A DNA stretch of 17,681 nt from CAZDBA01 sp964503615 (GTDB taxonomy: Bacteria > Planctomycetota > Planctomycetia > Pirellulales > Pirellulaceae). The number at the start of each line of letters is the position of its first letter. Position 1 is the stretch's first letter. This document shows positions 8,755-16,300 of this stretch, one piece after another. Location of the stretch: positions 1 to 17,681 of the forward strand of contig CAZDBA010000105.1 of assembly GCA_964503615.1 (NCBI GenBank), given 5' to 3'. The position numbers and the translations under genes were made by a program. The notes beneath the pieces are model-generated. The model saw nothing but the letters and a program-made list of their open reading frames with translations, was not told the DNA's origin and did not search any database.

Positions 8755-8791
8755 GTACGATACGTGCATCCCTGTCTCTCAAAGCGATGTC

Positions 8792-9670
8792 ATGGCCTCA
8801 CCCGAATTTAGTTATCTCATCTTTGATGTCGAGAGCATTGCTGATGGCGATTTAATCGCTAAGGTCCGCTACCCCGGCGAAACTCTGACACCTAAAGAGG
8901 CGGTGGAAAAGTATCGGCAGGAGTTGATCGCGAAATGGGGCAGCGAGTTCATCCCCTATACGTTCCACATTCCCATATCGGTAACGATCGGCAAAGTCTC
9001 TTCCAATTTTGAATTGATTGAGATGAAGTCGCTCGACGAACCGGACTACGATCCGTTTCAGATCGTTCGCAAGTTCTGGAAAGGTTGGCAGCTGTTTAAG
9101 CAGCCGACTTTGGTAACGTTTAACGGACGGACTTTTGATATTCCGTTGCTTGAGTTGTCCGCGTTTCGTTTCGGCATCGACGTTTCGGAGTGGTTGGGTG
9201 AAAAGAAAATCAGCTACGAGAAACCAAGACATCGCTTTAACCAACAAGCGCATCTTGATCTTCAGGAAGTCCTGACTAATTTTTCGGCGACGCGCTTCAA
9301 TGGCGGCCTGAACTTGGCAGCAATGCTGCTGGGCAAACCGGGAAAAATGGGAATCGCTGGCCACATGGTTCAGGATCTTTACGATCGAGGTGAGCTGAAA
9401 AGCATCAACGATTATTGTCAGTGCGACGTGTTGGATACCTACTTTGTATTCCTGCGGTACAAAGTGATGAGTGGCGAAATCACGATTGAGCGCGAACAAG
9501 AGATCGTTGCCCAAACGTTAGAATGGCTGGAAGCGCGTTCCGACGACGAGCCCGTTTATAAGGAATACTTGGCGGGTTGCACCGAGTGGCCCAATCCATG
9601 GTCACATAAGAAAAACGCGGCCATACCCGAGAACGCCGAAACGAGCAAAGCGGCCGAAAGTGGCTCCTGA
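8792..9670 (+). CDS. predicted PolB-type 3'-5' exonuclease (DNA_pol_B_exo2 family)
   Basis: 292 residues. The protein is a stand-alone DEDDy exonuclease domain related to the proofreading domain of family B DNA polymerases. The metal-binding residues are visible: D12 and E14 in LIFDVES, D116 in TFNGRTFDIPLLEL, D156 in HLDLQEVL, and Y208 with D212 in the YCQCD motif that ends the domain (YxxxD). The family would cut 3' ends of DNA or RNA in the cytoplasm; the substrate is not known. The last 25 or so residues are low-complexity (AAIPENAETSKAAESGS) and probably disordered. There is no polymerase domain. The ATG at 8792 puts the first strand at residue 8, as expected. Confidence 0.88.
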   Translation: MASPEFSYLIFDVESIADGDLIAKVRYPGETLTPKEAVEKYRQELIAKWGSEFIPYTFHIPISVTIGKVSSNFELIEMKSLDEPDYDPFQIVRKFWKGWQLFKQPTLVTFNGRTFDIPLLELSAFRFGIDVSEWLGEKKISYEKPRHRFNQQAHLDLQEVLTNFSATRFNGGLNLAAMLLGKPGKMGIAGHMVQDLYDRGELKSINDYCQCDVLDTYFVFLRYKVMSGEITIEREQEIVAQTLEWLEARSDDEPVYKEYLAGCTEWPNPWSHKKNAAIPENAETSKAAESGS

Positions 9671-9748
9671 GCAGTTTGGACGATTTTCAAAGTCGATCAA
9701 AAGTGGTGAGTTCCTACGACAAATTTGTTGCCCAAATGAACCGTTTTC

Positions 9749-9762
9749 TTTTAGCGCTAAAA
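9749..9762. other. 14-bp perfect palindrome between convergent genes
   Basis: TTTTAGCGCTAAAA lies in the 158-bp gap between the exonuclease stop and the convergent methyltransferase stop. As RNA it could form TTTTA/TAAAA with a GCGC loop, and T-runs occur on both strands. A weak bidirectional terminator or a protein site are both possible. Confidence 0.3.
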
Positions 9763-9828
9763 CAAATCTGGCATAGAACGCTTTCAAAAAACAGGTTACC
9801 AGAACATCCGATTAGAACTAATGCGTTG

Positions 9829-10557
9829 TTATGACTCAGGTTTCCTTGCAACAACTGCGTAATTCTTTGGAAGTCCTTTACCAGTAAACTTGAAACTTAA
9901 GTCCATTCGATAAAAGAAACCGGCAAGAAAAAAAGCAAGGGCTTTCACACCTAACATGACAGGGAATGCCAAGTAGCGTGTAACAGTCCCGATAGGATAT
10001 TTGCTAGGACGAATCGGAAGATACTTGTAGATACAGTGGAATTGATAGCCAACAGTTCCAAAATAACCCTCTAGCCACTCAATTTTCTCGATTTCAAATC
10101 CAACACTCCCAAATAAATGTTTATGCGCAAATTGGGTGTACCTATAAAAATCGTAAGGTTGTTCGTGCTCCTCAAAGAAAAGAGGGCAAGTACAGATTAT
10201 TTTCCCACCGGGCTTCAACACCCTGAATAATTCGACAAGGGTACTTTTAGGTTCTGGCAAATGTTCCATGACTTGATTGAACACAATGTAGTCGAATCTC
10301 GCATCTTCTACGGGTATCTCGCTCAAATCACACACATAGGTTGAAGGAGCATAATCCTTATCGACCATTTCAAAATCTGCAGTCTCGTAATTCGCATGAT
10401 CAAAAAGACTTCTGTACGGCGCCTCTCCAGCTCCTGCATCCAACACAAAACACTCTGAGCTGACTTGCTTGGCAAACTCCTCATTTGCACCGTATAGATA
10501 CTCTCTCGAAGAATTTTTCAGCCAGTTTCGTTGAATGCTCTTAAGTGTAGATGACAT
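9829..10557 (-). CDS. class I SAM-dependent methyltransferase
   Basis: 242 residues. Motif I is VLDAGAGEAPY (38-48), which binds S-adenosylmethionine. The acidic second-strand region is ADFEMVDKD (60-68), and motif IV/V reads FDYIVFNQVMEHLPEP (88-103) followed by ELFRVLKPGGKIICTCP (109-125). This is the Methyltransf_11 pattern. A HEQPYDFYRYT block (131-141) is common in methyltransferases of cell-surface glycan clusters. Residues about 195-214 are hydrophobic and could associate with the membrane. The gene is clearly AT-richer than its left-hand neighbours and sits on the opposite strand to the polysaccharide cluster that starts 470 bp away. I infer it belongs to that island and may have been acquired. 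The methyl acceptor is unknown. Confidence 0.85.
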   Translation of the reverse strand: MSSTLKSIQRNWLKNSSREYLYGANEEFAKQVSSECFVLDAGAGEAPYRSLFDHANYETADFEMVDKDYAPSTYVCDLSEIPVEDARFDYIVFNQVMEHLPEPKSTLVELFRVLKPGGKIICTCPLFFEEHEQPYDFYRYTQFAHKHLFGSVGFEIEKIEWLEGYFGTVGYQFHCIYKYLPIRPSKYPIGTVTRYLAFPVMLGVKALAFFLAGFFYRMDLSFKFTGKGLPKNYAVVARKPES

Positions 10558-11025
10558 TATTTTTGCTGCCCGCGGAAATCAACATCATAATCCATTGCTA
10601 GGTATGTGTCCAAGAATTGTTGTAGTTAGAAAAAGGGTTTCCAAAAATTTGGATGGGGTCGCTTTTTCTGAGCCGTCAGAAATTGGTCGGACAAAAGGAC
10701 GTCGTACATTCTTACGGCTTAAGGCGCAATTCAATAAAATTTACTGAAAGAAGGGTAATGCTCCCTGCCTGCGAAAGTAGTACGCGAAATTTAGACCTTC
10801 TGTCCTGCCATTGATACTCACTTCTCTACCAGAATGGGCGCTAAGTCTATCCCGACGGTACCCACCTGCGTCGAGCTCCGGTCGCAACTGTTTTGACTAT
10901 GGGATTGGCTGAAAAGGCTAGCACTGATCAAGTGTCTTCGTGACAATCGGTTTGCAGAATCGGCAAGGTTTGCAGCCTACTGAAAAACATCTTTCTTTGG
11001 CCAGATAATGGTCGAATAATGACTT
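10558..11025. other. 468-bp region with no credible gene
   Basis: This gap separates the divergent methyltransferase and NusG-like starts. A 70-codon + frame (10535-10747) crosses it but overlaps the methyltransferase start and resembles nothing, so I do not call it. It holds a near-palindrome of 6-bp arms, TCCAAA/TTTGGA (10640-10653), a duplicated GGTTTGCAG (10949-10975), a TTGACT (10893-10898) with no matching -10, and two ATAATG copies just before the NusG-like start. Promoters for both genes are presumably here, but none can be assigned firmly. Confidence 0.4.
10949..10975 (+). repeat. 9-bp direct repeat upstream of the NusG-like gene
   Basis: GGTTTGCAG occurs at 10949-10957 and again at 10967-10975, an 18-bp period. 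AATCGG is also duplicated across the first unit (10945-10950 and 10958-10963). It lies 50 to 77 bp before the NusG-like start, where an activator site could be. It could also be chance or slippage. Confidence 0.3.
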
Positions 11026-11586
11026 ATGCCGATTCTGAAGAAAGAGCCCGATATTTACCCTGTCGACCTGCTGGAAAACCAGCAGTTGCTCTCGGATCCA
11101 GATCGCCAATGGTGGTGTATCTACACCCATGTTCGCCGCGAAAAAGACCTGATGCGTAAACTGACGTCGAAGTCGGTTGCTTTCTATGCGCCAGTGATCC
11201 CAAAACGATACCGCTCGCCAGCCGGGCGAATTCGAACAAGCTTCATCCCTCTGTTCGCCAATTATGTTTTTATGTTCGGGGACGAAAGTGATCGCTACGA
11301 GGCGATGACGACTAACTGTGTTGCCAAGTACACAATTGTTGAAGAACACGAGCAGTTGGTTGAAGATCTGCGCAAAATTCGCGCGATTATCGAGGCTGAT
11401 ATTCCTCTGACTCCCGAAGCCAACTTGACCGGCGGTGATCGCTGCCGAATTAAAAATGGCCCGTTTCGTGACTACGAAGGAATCGTTATTCGGCGCGGCG
11501 GCAAAACATGCTTTCTCGTCTCAGTTCGGTTGTTGGAGCAATCGGTTGCGATGGAGATTGACGAGGGACTATTGGAGCCGATCTAG
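11026..11586 (+). CDS. NusG/RfaH-type specialised transcription antiterminator
   Basis: 186 residues. Residues about 28-120 match the NusG N-terminal domain: QWWCIYTHVRREKDLMRKL (28-46), FYAPVIPKRYRSPAGR (53-68) and FIPLFANYVFMFGD (73-86). That domain contacts RNA polymerase and favours elongation. Residues about 136-180 form a KOW-type beta barrel (GGDRCRIKNGPFRDYEGIVI). The protein is shorter and more diverged than a housekeeping NusG and is not next to secE or ribosomal genes. It is the first gene of a polysaccharide cluster, the classic place for RfaH, UpxY and LoaP-like paralogues that suppress termination in their own long operon. I infer the same role here; the leader that follows contains suitable RNA structures. 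No good ribosome binding site precedes the ATG. Confidence 0.88.
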   Translation: MPILKKEPDIYPVDLLENQQLLSDPDRQWWCIYTHVRREKDLMRKLTSKSVAFYAPVIPKRYRSPAGRIRTSFIPLFANYVFMFGDESDRYEAMTTNCVAKYTIVEEHEQLVEDLRKIRAIIEADIPLTPEANLTGGDRCRIKNGPFRDYEGIVIRRGGKTCFLVSVRLLEQSVAMEIDEGLLEPI

Positions 11587-11689
11587 GGCCTACAACCCCT
11601 AAAACCAGAATTATCGATACTGAACAACCTCCCCACTGAACAGCGCCAAGCCGCGAGGAAAGCCCAAACGATACATAACGGGCCTTTTC

Positions 11690-11711
11690 CCTAATCCGCT
11701 CAAGGATTAGG
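11690..11711 (+). promoter_or_regulatory. perfect 8-bp RNA hairpin, candidate antiterminator recognition element
   Basis: CCTAATCC (11690-11697), loop GCTCAA, then GGATTAGG (11704-11711). No T-run follows (CATTTACACC), so it is unlikely to be a terminator. NusG paralogues of the LoaP type are reported to recognise an RNA hairpin in the leader of their target operon. This hairpin is the best candidate here by position and stem quality. Confidence 0.45.
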
Positions 11712-11751
11712 CATTTACACCCCAAAGTCCCATGTTAATCTGAAACCTAAT

Positions 11752-11774
11752 CACCCGCAATTTCCGGGTGTTTT
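11752..11774 (+). terminator. rho-independent-like terminator in the gmd leader
   Basis: CACCCG (11752-11757) pairs with CGGGTG (11765-11770) across a 7-nt loop, followed at once by TTTT. The GC-rich 6-bp stem is good but the T-run is short, so termination is probably partial. It lies 180 bp after the NusG-like stop and 116 bp before gmd. Confidence 0.5.
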
Positions 11775-11890
11775 GCAAATCGGTGTCACCGACGTGCACG
11801 GAGTGCGCGCCGACCGAACCCCCTAATTTCATGCGATTTAGCGATACAAAAACAAGAACCCTTCCGATTCGACCGAGGCAGTTTGGTTAG

Positions 11891-12910
11891 ATGACCAAGA
11901 AGGCGTTTATTACTGGCATCACAGGGCAGGACGGATCGTACCTGGCCGAGTTCCTGCTGGACCAAGGCTACGAAGTACACGGCTTGATTCGCAGAAACAG
12001 TTCACAAAACAATGACCGAATCAAACACATTTGCTCCGATACTGGCCAAACGAATTCGAAGTTGTTTCTTCACTACGGTGATTTGACCGACGGGCAAAAC
12101 CTTTCCCACCTGATACTGAATTTGAAACCGGACGAAATTTACAACTTGGCCGCTCAAAGCCATGTTCATGTCTCGTTCAAACAGCCTCACTATACGATTC
12201 AAGCTACGGGCATAGGCGCGCTGAACGTTCTGGAAGCAGCTCGGCAATTGAATCAAACAAAACCCACCAAGGTCTATCAGGCTTCATCTTCCGAGATGTT
12301 CGGCGAAGTCGATGAGTCACCTCAGAATGAAAGTACCCGTTTTCATCCGCAAAGCCCCTACGCTTGCGCGAAAGTATTCGCCTTTCATCAAACCGTTAAT
12401 TACCGAGAAGCGTATGACCTGTTTGCGGTCAACGGGATCCTGTTCAACCACGAATCACCCCGGCGTGGCGAGCAGTTTGTGACTCGCAAGATCACTCGGG
12501 CTGCAGCAAGGATCAAGTTGGGTTTGCAAGACAAACTGTATCTGGGCAACCTCGACGCCCGCCGTGATTGGGGCTTTGCAAAAGATTACGTGGTCGGAAT
12601 GTGGCAGATGATGCAACATGACAAGCCCGAAGATTTCGTATTGGCAACTGGCAAAGCGCACACCATTCGCGAGTTTCTGGAGTATTCGTTTGAGCACCTT
12701 CAACTTGATTGGACGCAGCATGTCGAGATCGACCCCCAATTTCTGCGTCCTACCGAAGTCAACCGCTTGGTCGGAGACTGTTCCAAAGCGCAACAGGTAC
12801 TGGGCTGGGAACCAACCGTTTCCTGTCAGGAACTCGCGCAGTTGATGGTCGATCACGATCTCGAACTGGCACGCGATGAAGCAAACAAAATGTCGGTCGG
12901 TCGTGAATGA
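11891..12910 (+). CDS. gmd: GDP-mannose 4,6-dehydratase
   Basis: 339 residues. It converts GDP-D-mannose to GDP-4-keto-6-deoxymannose, the branch point to GDP-L-fucose, GDP-D-rhamnose and perosamine-type sugars. It is an extended short-chain dehydrogenase. The NADP-binding GITGQDGSYL (9-18) starts the Rossmann fold, with RRNSSQNN near 34-41. The catalytic set is S133 and E135 in ASSSEMFG plus Y157 and K161 in YACAK. The family signature NGILFNHESPRRGEQFVTRK (181-200) is intact. E. coli Gmd has threonine where S133 stands. The protein is about 35 residues shorter than E. coli Gmd in the C-terminal part. The GDP-fucose synthase or reductase that would use the product is not in this window. The start has no clear ribosome binding site. 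Confidence 0.95.
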   Translation: MTKKAFITGITGQDGSYLAEFLLDQGYEVHGLIRRNSSQNNDRIKHICSDTGQTNSKLFLHYGDLTDGQNLSHLILNLKPDEIYNLAAQSHVHVSFKQPHYTIQATGIGALNVLEAARQLNQTKPTKVYQASSSEMFGEVDESPQNESTRFHPQSPYACAKVFAFHQTVNYREAYDLFAVNGILFNHESPRRGEQFVTRKITRAAARIKLGLQDKLYLGNLDARRDWGFAKDYVVGMWQMMQHDKPEDFVLATGKAHTIREFLEYSFEHLQLDWTQHVEIDPQFLRPTEVNRLVGDCSKAQQVLGWEPTVSCQELAQLMVDHDLELARDEANKMSVGRE

Positions 12911-13058
12911 ACGACCAATTTTCACAATGCGACTTCGTAGCGCAGCCTAACACTCGCTGACAATCTCACCCAATTTTTTTCACCTATTTCGCTTTCCACC
13001 GAAGGGCAAGCTAAAACTCTGCCCGCTGGCCAACTTCCCCTATTAGATTAAGAAAACT

Positions 13059-13937
13059 ATGAAAGGTATCATTCTCGCTGGAGGATCAGGTAGTCGTCTG
13101 CATCCGATAACCTTAGCTGCATCCAAGCAGATCATTCCGGTTTATGACAAACCGATGATCTACTATCCGCTTTCGGTTTTAATGCTTGCTGGGATTCGCG
13201 AAATCCTTGTGATTTCGACCCCTCTTGATTTGCCAAACTTTGAACGACTACTCGGCGATGGCAGCAAGATCGGTTGCGAGTTCAGTTACGCCGTCCAGGA
13301 AGAACCCAAGGGACTCGCTCAAGCCTTTACGATCGGTGAAGAATTTATCGGTGACGATAAAGTTGCTTTGATTCTGGGCGACAACATTTTTTACGGTTCC
13401 GGTTTTGGAAAACTGATTCGATCAAATACTGATCCTGAAGGTGCAGTTATTTTCGCCGCCCATGTTAGCGACCCTCAGCGGTATGGGGTCGTTGAATTCG
13501 ACGCGAACGGAAAAGCGGTTTCGCTTGAGGAAAAGCCCACCACTCCCAAGTCGAATTTTGCTGTCCCTGGTTTGTATTTTTATGACAACCAAGTCGTAGA
13601 TATTGCCAAAAGCATTCAACCTTCGGCACGAGGCGAGTTGGAAATTACAACTGTTAACAACGTCTATCTTGCCGAAGACCAACTTCGTGTTGGTGTTTTT
13701 AACCGAGGTGTTGCATGGCTGGATACAGGAACGTTTCGATCTCTGGACGAGGCGTCGACCTTTGTCCGAGTTATCGAAGAGCGTCAAGGAACCAAAATCG
13801 GTTGCATTGAAGAAGTCGCTTTTTACATGGGCTTTATCGACCAAAATCAACTGCTAAAACTCGCTGACGAATACGCGAAAAGCGGATATGGTGAGTACCT
13901 TCGCCAAGTCTCCAATTGGTCAACAATGGGGGGATGA
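13059..13937 (+). CDS. rmlA: glucose-1-phosphate thymidylyltransferase
   Basis: 292 residues, the standard length. It joins dTTP and glucose-1-phosphate to give dTDP-glucose, the first step to dTDP-L-rhamnose and other dTDP-6-deoxysugars. The nucleotide-binding loop LAGGSGSRLHPIT (6-18) is followed by SKQIIPVYDKPMIYYPLSVL (22-41), the magnesium-binding D108 in LILGDNIFYG, EEKPTTPKS (157-165) and WLDTGT with D222. The C-terminal block IGCIEEVAFYMGFI is typical. rmlB, rmlC and rmlD do not follow, so the rest of the pathway must lie elsewhere. The 148-bp gap before it has a weak GGGCA/TGCCC stem (13004-13024) and no clear ribosome binding site. Confidence 0.96.
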   Translation: MKGIILAGGSGSRLHPITLAASKQIIPVYDKPMIYYPLSVLMLAGIREILVISTPLDLPNFERLLGDGSKIGCEFSYAVQEEPKGLAQAFTIGEEFIGDDKVALILGDNIFYGSGFGKLIRSNTDPEGAVIFAAHVSDPQRYGVVEFDANGKAVSLEEKPTTPKSNFAVPGLYFYDNQVVDIAKSIQPSARGELEITTVNNVYLAEDQLRVGVFNRGVAWLDTGTFRSLDEASTFVRVIEERQGTKIGCIEEVAFYMGFIDQNQLLKLADEYAKSGYGEYLRQVSNWSTMGG

Positions 13938-14046
13938 AAGTCAGGATAAGGTGCCTATCGCTACACTTCATCCAGTTCCAGAATGTGCCAGTTTGGTGTG
14001 CTTTTAAAATAATGTTACCATCTCAAGGGTTCGCTTTCGTCTACAT

Positions 14047-14050
14047 GGAG
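14047..14050 (+). promoter_or_regulatory. ribosome binding site of the 706-residue gene
   Basis: GGAG lies 7 nt before the ATG at 14058. It is one of the few convincing Shine-Dalgarno sites in the window and fixes this start. Confidence 0.6.
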
Positions 14051-14057
14051 TCTTTCT

Positions 14058-16178
14058 ATGGCCAAGCCTAACCTTCAGAATATTCCCGATCAGAAACGCA
14101 AGGGCACCCAGAAAAGCGCAGGCAAAAAATCGCTTGTGATGGTGGTGTCGCTGATTAGCAGTATGGTTGCGGCGGTTGTGGTTGGATTGCTGATCATCAA
14201 TTCCTCATGGTTTAAATCGTTTCGCTCTGACTTGACGGGAATCGATATGGATGCCAACGTTAAAAGCAAATCAGAATTGTCCAACGAGCCGGTCGAACTG
14301 GATGAAAACTACGATTACGAGGCGGACAAACGCTCGCCAAGAAACAAATCTGGAAACTCCAACAAAAAGCCAGCGACTAAAACCGAAAAATCAGAACCTA
14401 AGCCGGCTTGGAAAGACCAAGCCGCGCTTCGAAACTTCCCAGTTGTGTTGATTGAACCAAAATCGGAAACAGAACAGATCGAACAAATCGTAATGTTGGC
14501 AATCAGCCAACGTAACTACGACCTAGCCAGCGAATTACACGCTGCGTTGAAGAAAAATCCAGAGAACGCTGCCGCGCTCGCTTTCTCCGACTTGGAAAGT
14601 CGAATAGGTTCGCTCGGGAAATTCTGGCGAACTGTACAAACCGGGTTAGGTCGTTGCACAATTGGCACTGAGATCAAATTGAATGGCCAATACGTGAAAT
14701 GTGTGACCAAGCGGCCTGGGTCGATCACTTTCTCCCAGACAAACGGAGCAGAAAAGAGCTTTACGACTCACCTCGACCAGATACGGCCCGAATTGGCTGC
14801 CGGATTTCATCACCTTGTTAAACCGGACGATACCAAATCGACCGATCTGTTTCTGGAACTCGATTTCGTCGGCGATAAACGACTACTGGCGGCTCAGGTT
14901 GAATCTAAGCGCGCTGCGACACCAAAGACGGCTTCTACCGACAATCCCAAACCAAAGAAGAACCCTGTCAAAACAACACCGACGATCGCCGTCGTTCAGG
15001 AACCGGCAACTCCTATACCGGACAAAGAACAGCTAAGAGAAATGGTCAAACAGATTCGCCAGCTGTTTCCGGAACAATACGCGAATCGGTCAGATAACGG
15101 CAAACGCAACCTTGCCGATCTGTTACTAAAACAGGGTTTGGAAACAAAAGACGATCCTGTAGCGAGATACGCGCTTTTGAGTGAATCTTTAGAGTTGGCT
15201 CAAAAAATAGGCGAGGGAAGAACGGCATGGGCAGCGACTGATGAAATCGTTGAAGCCTACGAAGTTGACGAATTCCAATTCAGGTGTGATGTTTTGCGCG
15301 AGTTGGGTAAAACGCTGGAAGATCCAGAGGAGTTCTCGGCCCTCACGGGGCACTGTCAAAAGTTAATTGACCAAGAGGTCGCTTTGGACCAGTACGAAAC
15401 AGCTGTTGCGAAATCGAGAAAGTTATTAGCGGTCGCCAAAAAAGGTGCAAACGAATCAACGATCGATTTCCTAGACGACTCGGTCAAGAGGATTAGAAAA
15501 CTGGCAACGGCTTACACAGCAATCGAAGACCAAATTGCAATTGTAAAAAAACAACCAGACAACCAAGTTGCCAACCAAGCTACTGGCGAATTTTACTGCT
15601 TCGTAAAAAACGACTTCCCAACCGGATTGGCCTATCTGGCCAAAGGAAACTTAGAACCCACTCAAACGATTGCTGCCAAAGAGATTCAATCAGAAGGCAA
15701 CTTGGAAATCGCTGACGCTTGGTGGGATCTAGCGGAAACCATGCCAAAGGAATCGGCGGCGATCAAAGCTCATGCTGCTGAAATCTACTCAGAGATTGAA
15801 TCGACACTCAACGGACTGACACAAAAACGAGTCCAAGCTCGCTTAGAGGAAATTCAGGTTGCAGCCCACAAAAACAAGGCTAGGGATCCAATCTTTCAGT
15901 CCGACTGGAGAATCGAATGGAAGGTAAACGCCCCTTGGGATACCCGTTTTAACCAAGACGGAACCGTAAATCTGCTAGCGAAAAACGAATTAAAAACCTT
16001 TCAATGGCGTTTCATCGACGAGGGCATTTTTGTTCAAACTTCAAAATCTCGCCATTATATTTTCGTGCGTGATGACAAAGGTCAGATAATTGCTCAGGCA
16101 TTCAACTCAAAGACGTCTAAGCAATTGGACTCGGTGATTGCCACTCGGCTTGAACAAGGATCGCTGAAATTTGAATAA
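14058..16178 (+). CDS. signal-anchored planctomycete-type helical scaffold protein, function unknown
   Basis: 706 residues. One membrane helix (about 25-48) follows a lysine-rich head. The rest is probably outside the cytoplasm: a charged low-complexity linker (60-120), a mixed helical/strand domain (120-285), a second K/P/T-rich linker (285-322), a long helical repeat region (about 323-605) and a beta-rich C-terminal domain (about 612-706) starting near SDWRIEWKVNAPWDTRF. The helical part has phrases such as YALLSESLELAQKIGEG (371-387), DEIVEAYEVDEFQFRCDVL (395-413) and IADAWWDLAE. I recall these as a scaffold shared by many large planctomycete proteins that carry kinase, sulfatase-modifying or hydrolase domains; none of those catalytic domains is visible here. 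Its place inside the polysaccharide cluster suggests an envelope role. It might be a passenger gene. Confidence 0.8.
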   Translation: MAKPNLQNIPDQKRKGTQKSAGKKSLVMVVSLISSMVAAVVVGLLIINSSWFKSFRSDLTGIDMDANVKSKSELSNEPVELDENYDYEADKRSPRNKSGNSNKKPATKTEKSEPKPAWKDQAALRNFPVVLIEPKSETEQIEQIVMLAISQRNYDLASELHAALKKNPENAAALAFSDLESRIGSLGKFWRTVQTGLGRCTIGTEIKLNGQYVKCVTKRPGSITFSQTNGAEKSFTTHLDQIRPELAAGFHHLVKPDDTKSTDLFLELDFVGDKRLLAAQVESKRAATPKTASTDNPKPKKNPVKTTPTIAVVQEPATPIPDKEQLREMVKQIRQLFPEQYANRSDNGKRNLADLLLKQGLETKDDPVARYALLSESLELAQKIGEGRTAWAATDEIVEAYEVDEFQFRCDVLRELGKTLEDPEEFSALTGHCQKLIDQEVALDQYETAVAKSRKLLAVAKKGANESTIDFLDDSVKRIRKLATAYTAIEDQIAIVKKQPDNQVANQATGEFYCFVKNDFPTGLAYLAKGNLEPTQTIAAKEIQSEGNLEIADAWWDLAETMPKESAAIKAHAAEIYSEIESTLNGLTQKRVQARLEEIQVAAHKNKARDPIFQSDWRIEWKVNAPWDTRFNQDGTVNLLAKNELKTFQWRFIDEGIFVQTSKSRHYIFVRDDKGQIIAQAFNSKTSKQLDSVIATRLEQGSLKFE

Positions 16179-16300
16179 TCAAACTGTACCTTCGATGTCA
16201 GCGTCAGCCAAACTAGTACCCTCTATCGACACTCCTGAAACACGTAAAGCTAAACGGTAAAACAAAATAAGCACGTGATCAGGTCTACTCACGCTCGCCA

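Larger units (their letters stand above)
11587..11890 (+). promoter_or_regulatory. structured leader between the NusG-like gene and gmd
   Basis: This 304-nt stretch has no ORF of note. It contains a perfect 8-bp hairpin (11690-11711), a terminator-like hairpin (11752-11774) and three copies of CCTAAT (from 11690, 11746 and 11822). The segment GATTAGG (11705-11711) can pair with the upstream copy, giving hairpin 1, or with CCTAATC at 11746-11752, whose last base is also the first base of the terminator stem. The layout would suit regulated readthrough from the antiterminator gene into gmd. Confidence 0.5.

Noticed and set aside
8852..9514. 220-codon minus-strand ORF antisense to the exonuclease
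   Set aside because: It is the mirror of a well-supported gene with all its catalytic residues in place; the antisense translation has no recognisable motif.
8792..9670. Exonuclease as part of a defence system
   Set aside because: No helicase, nuclease partner, reverse transcriptase or CRISPR component lies nearby; the neighbours are pepT and a methyltransferase more likely to act on glycans.
10535..10747. 70-codon + strand ORF upstream of the NusG-like gene
   Set aside because: It overlaps the start of the methyltransferase on the other strand, has no ribosome binding site and resembles no family.
10918..11349. 143-codon minus-strand ORF over the NusG-like start
   Set aside because: It overlaps the NusG N-terminal domain motifs on the + strand and shows no motif of its own.
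12455..12925. 156-codon minus-strand ORF antisense to gmd
   Set aside because: A shadow of gmd; the + strand carries the conserved Gmd signature over the same bases.
13004..13024. GGGCA/TGCCC stem between gmd and rmlA as a terminator
   Set aside because: Only 5 bp with an 11-nt loop and no T-run after it.
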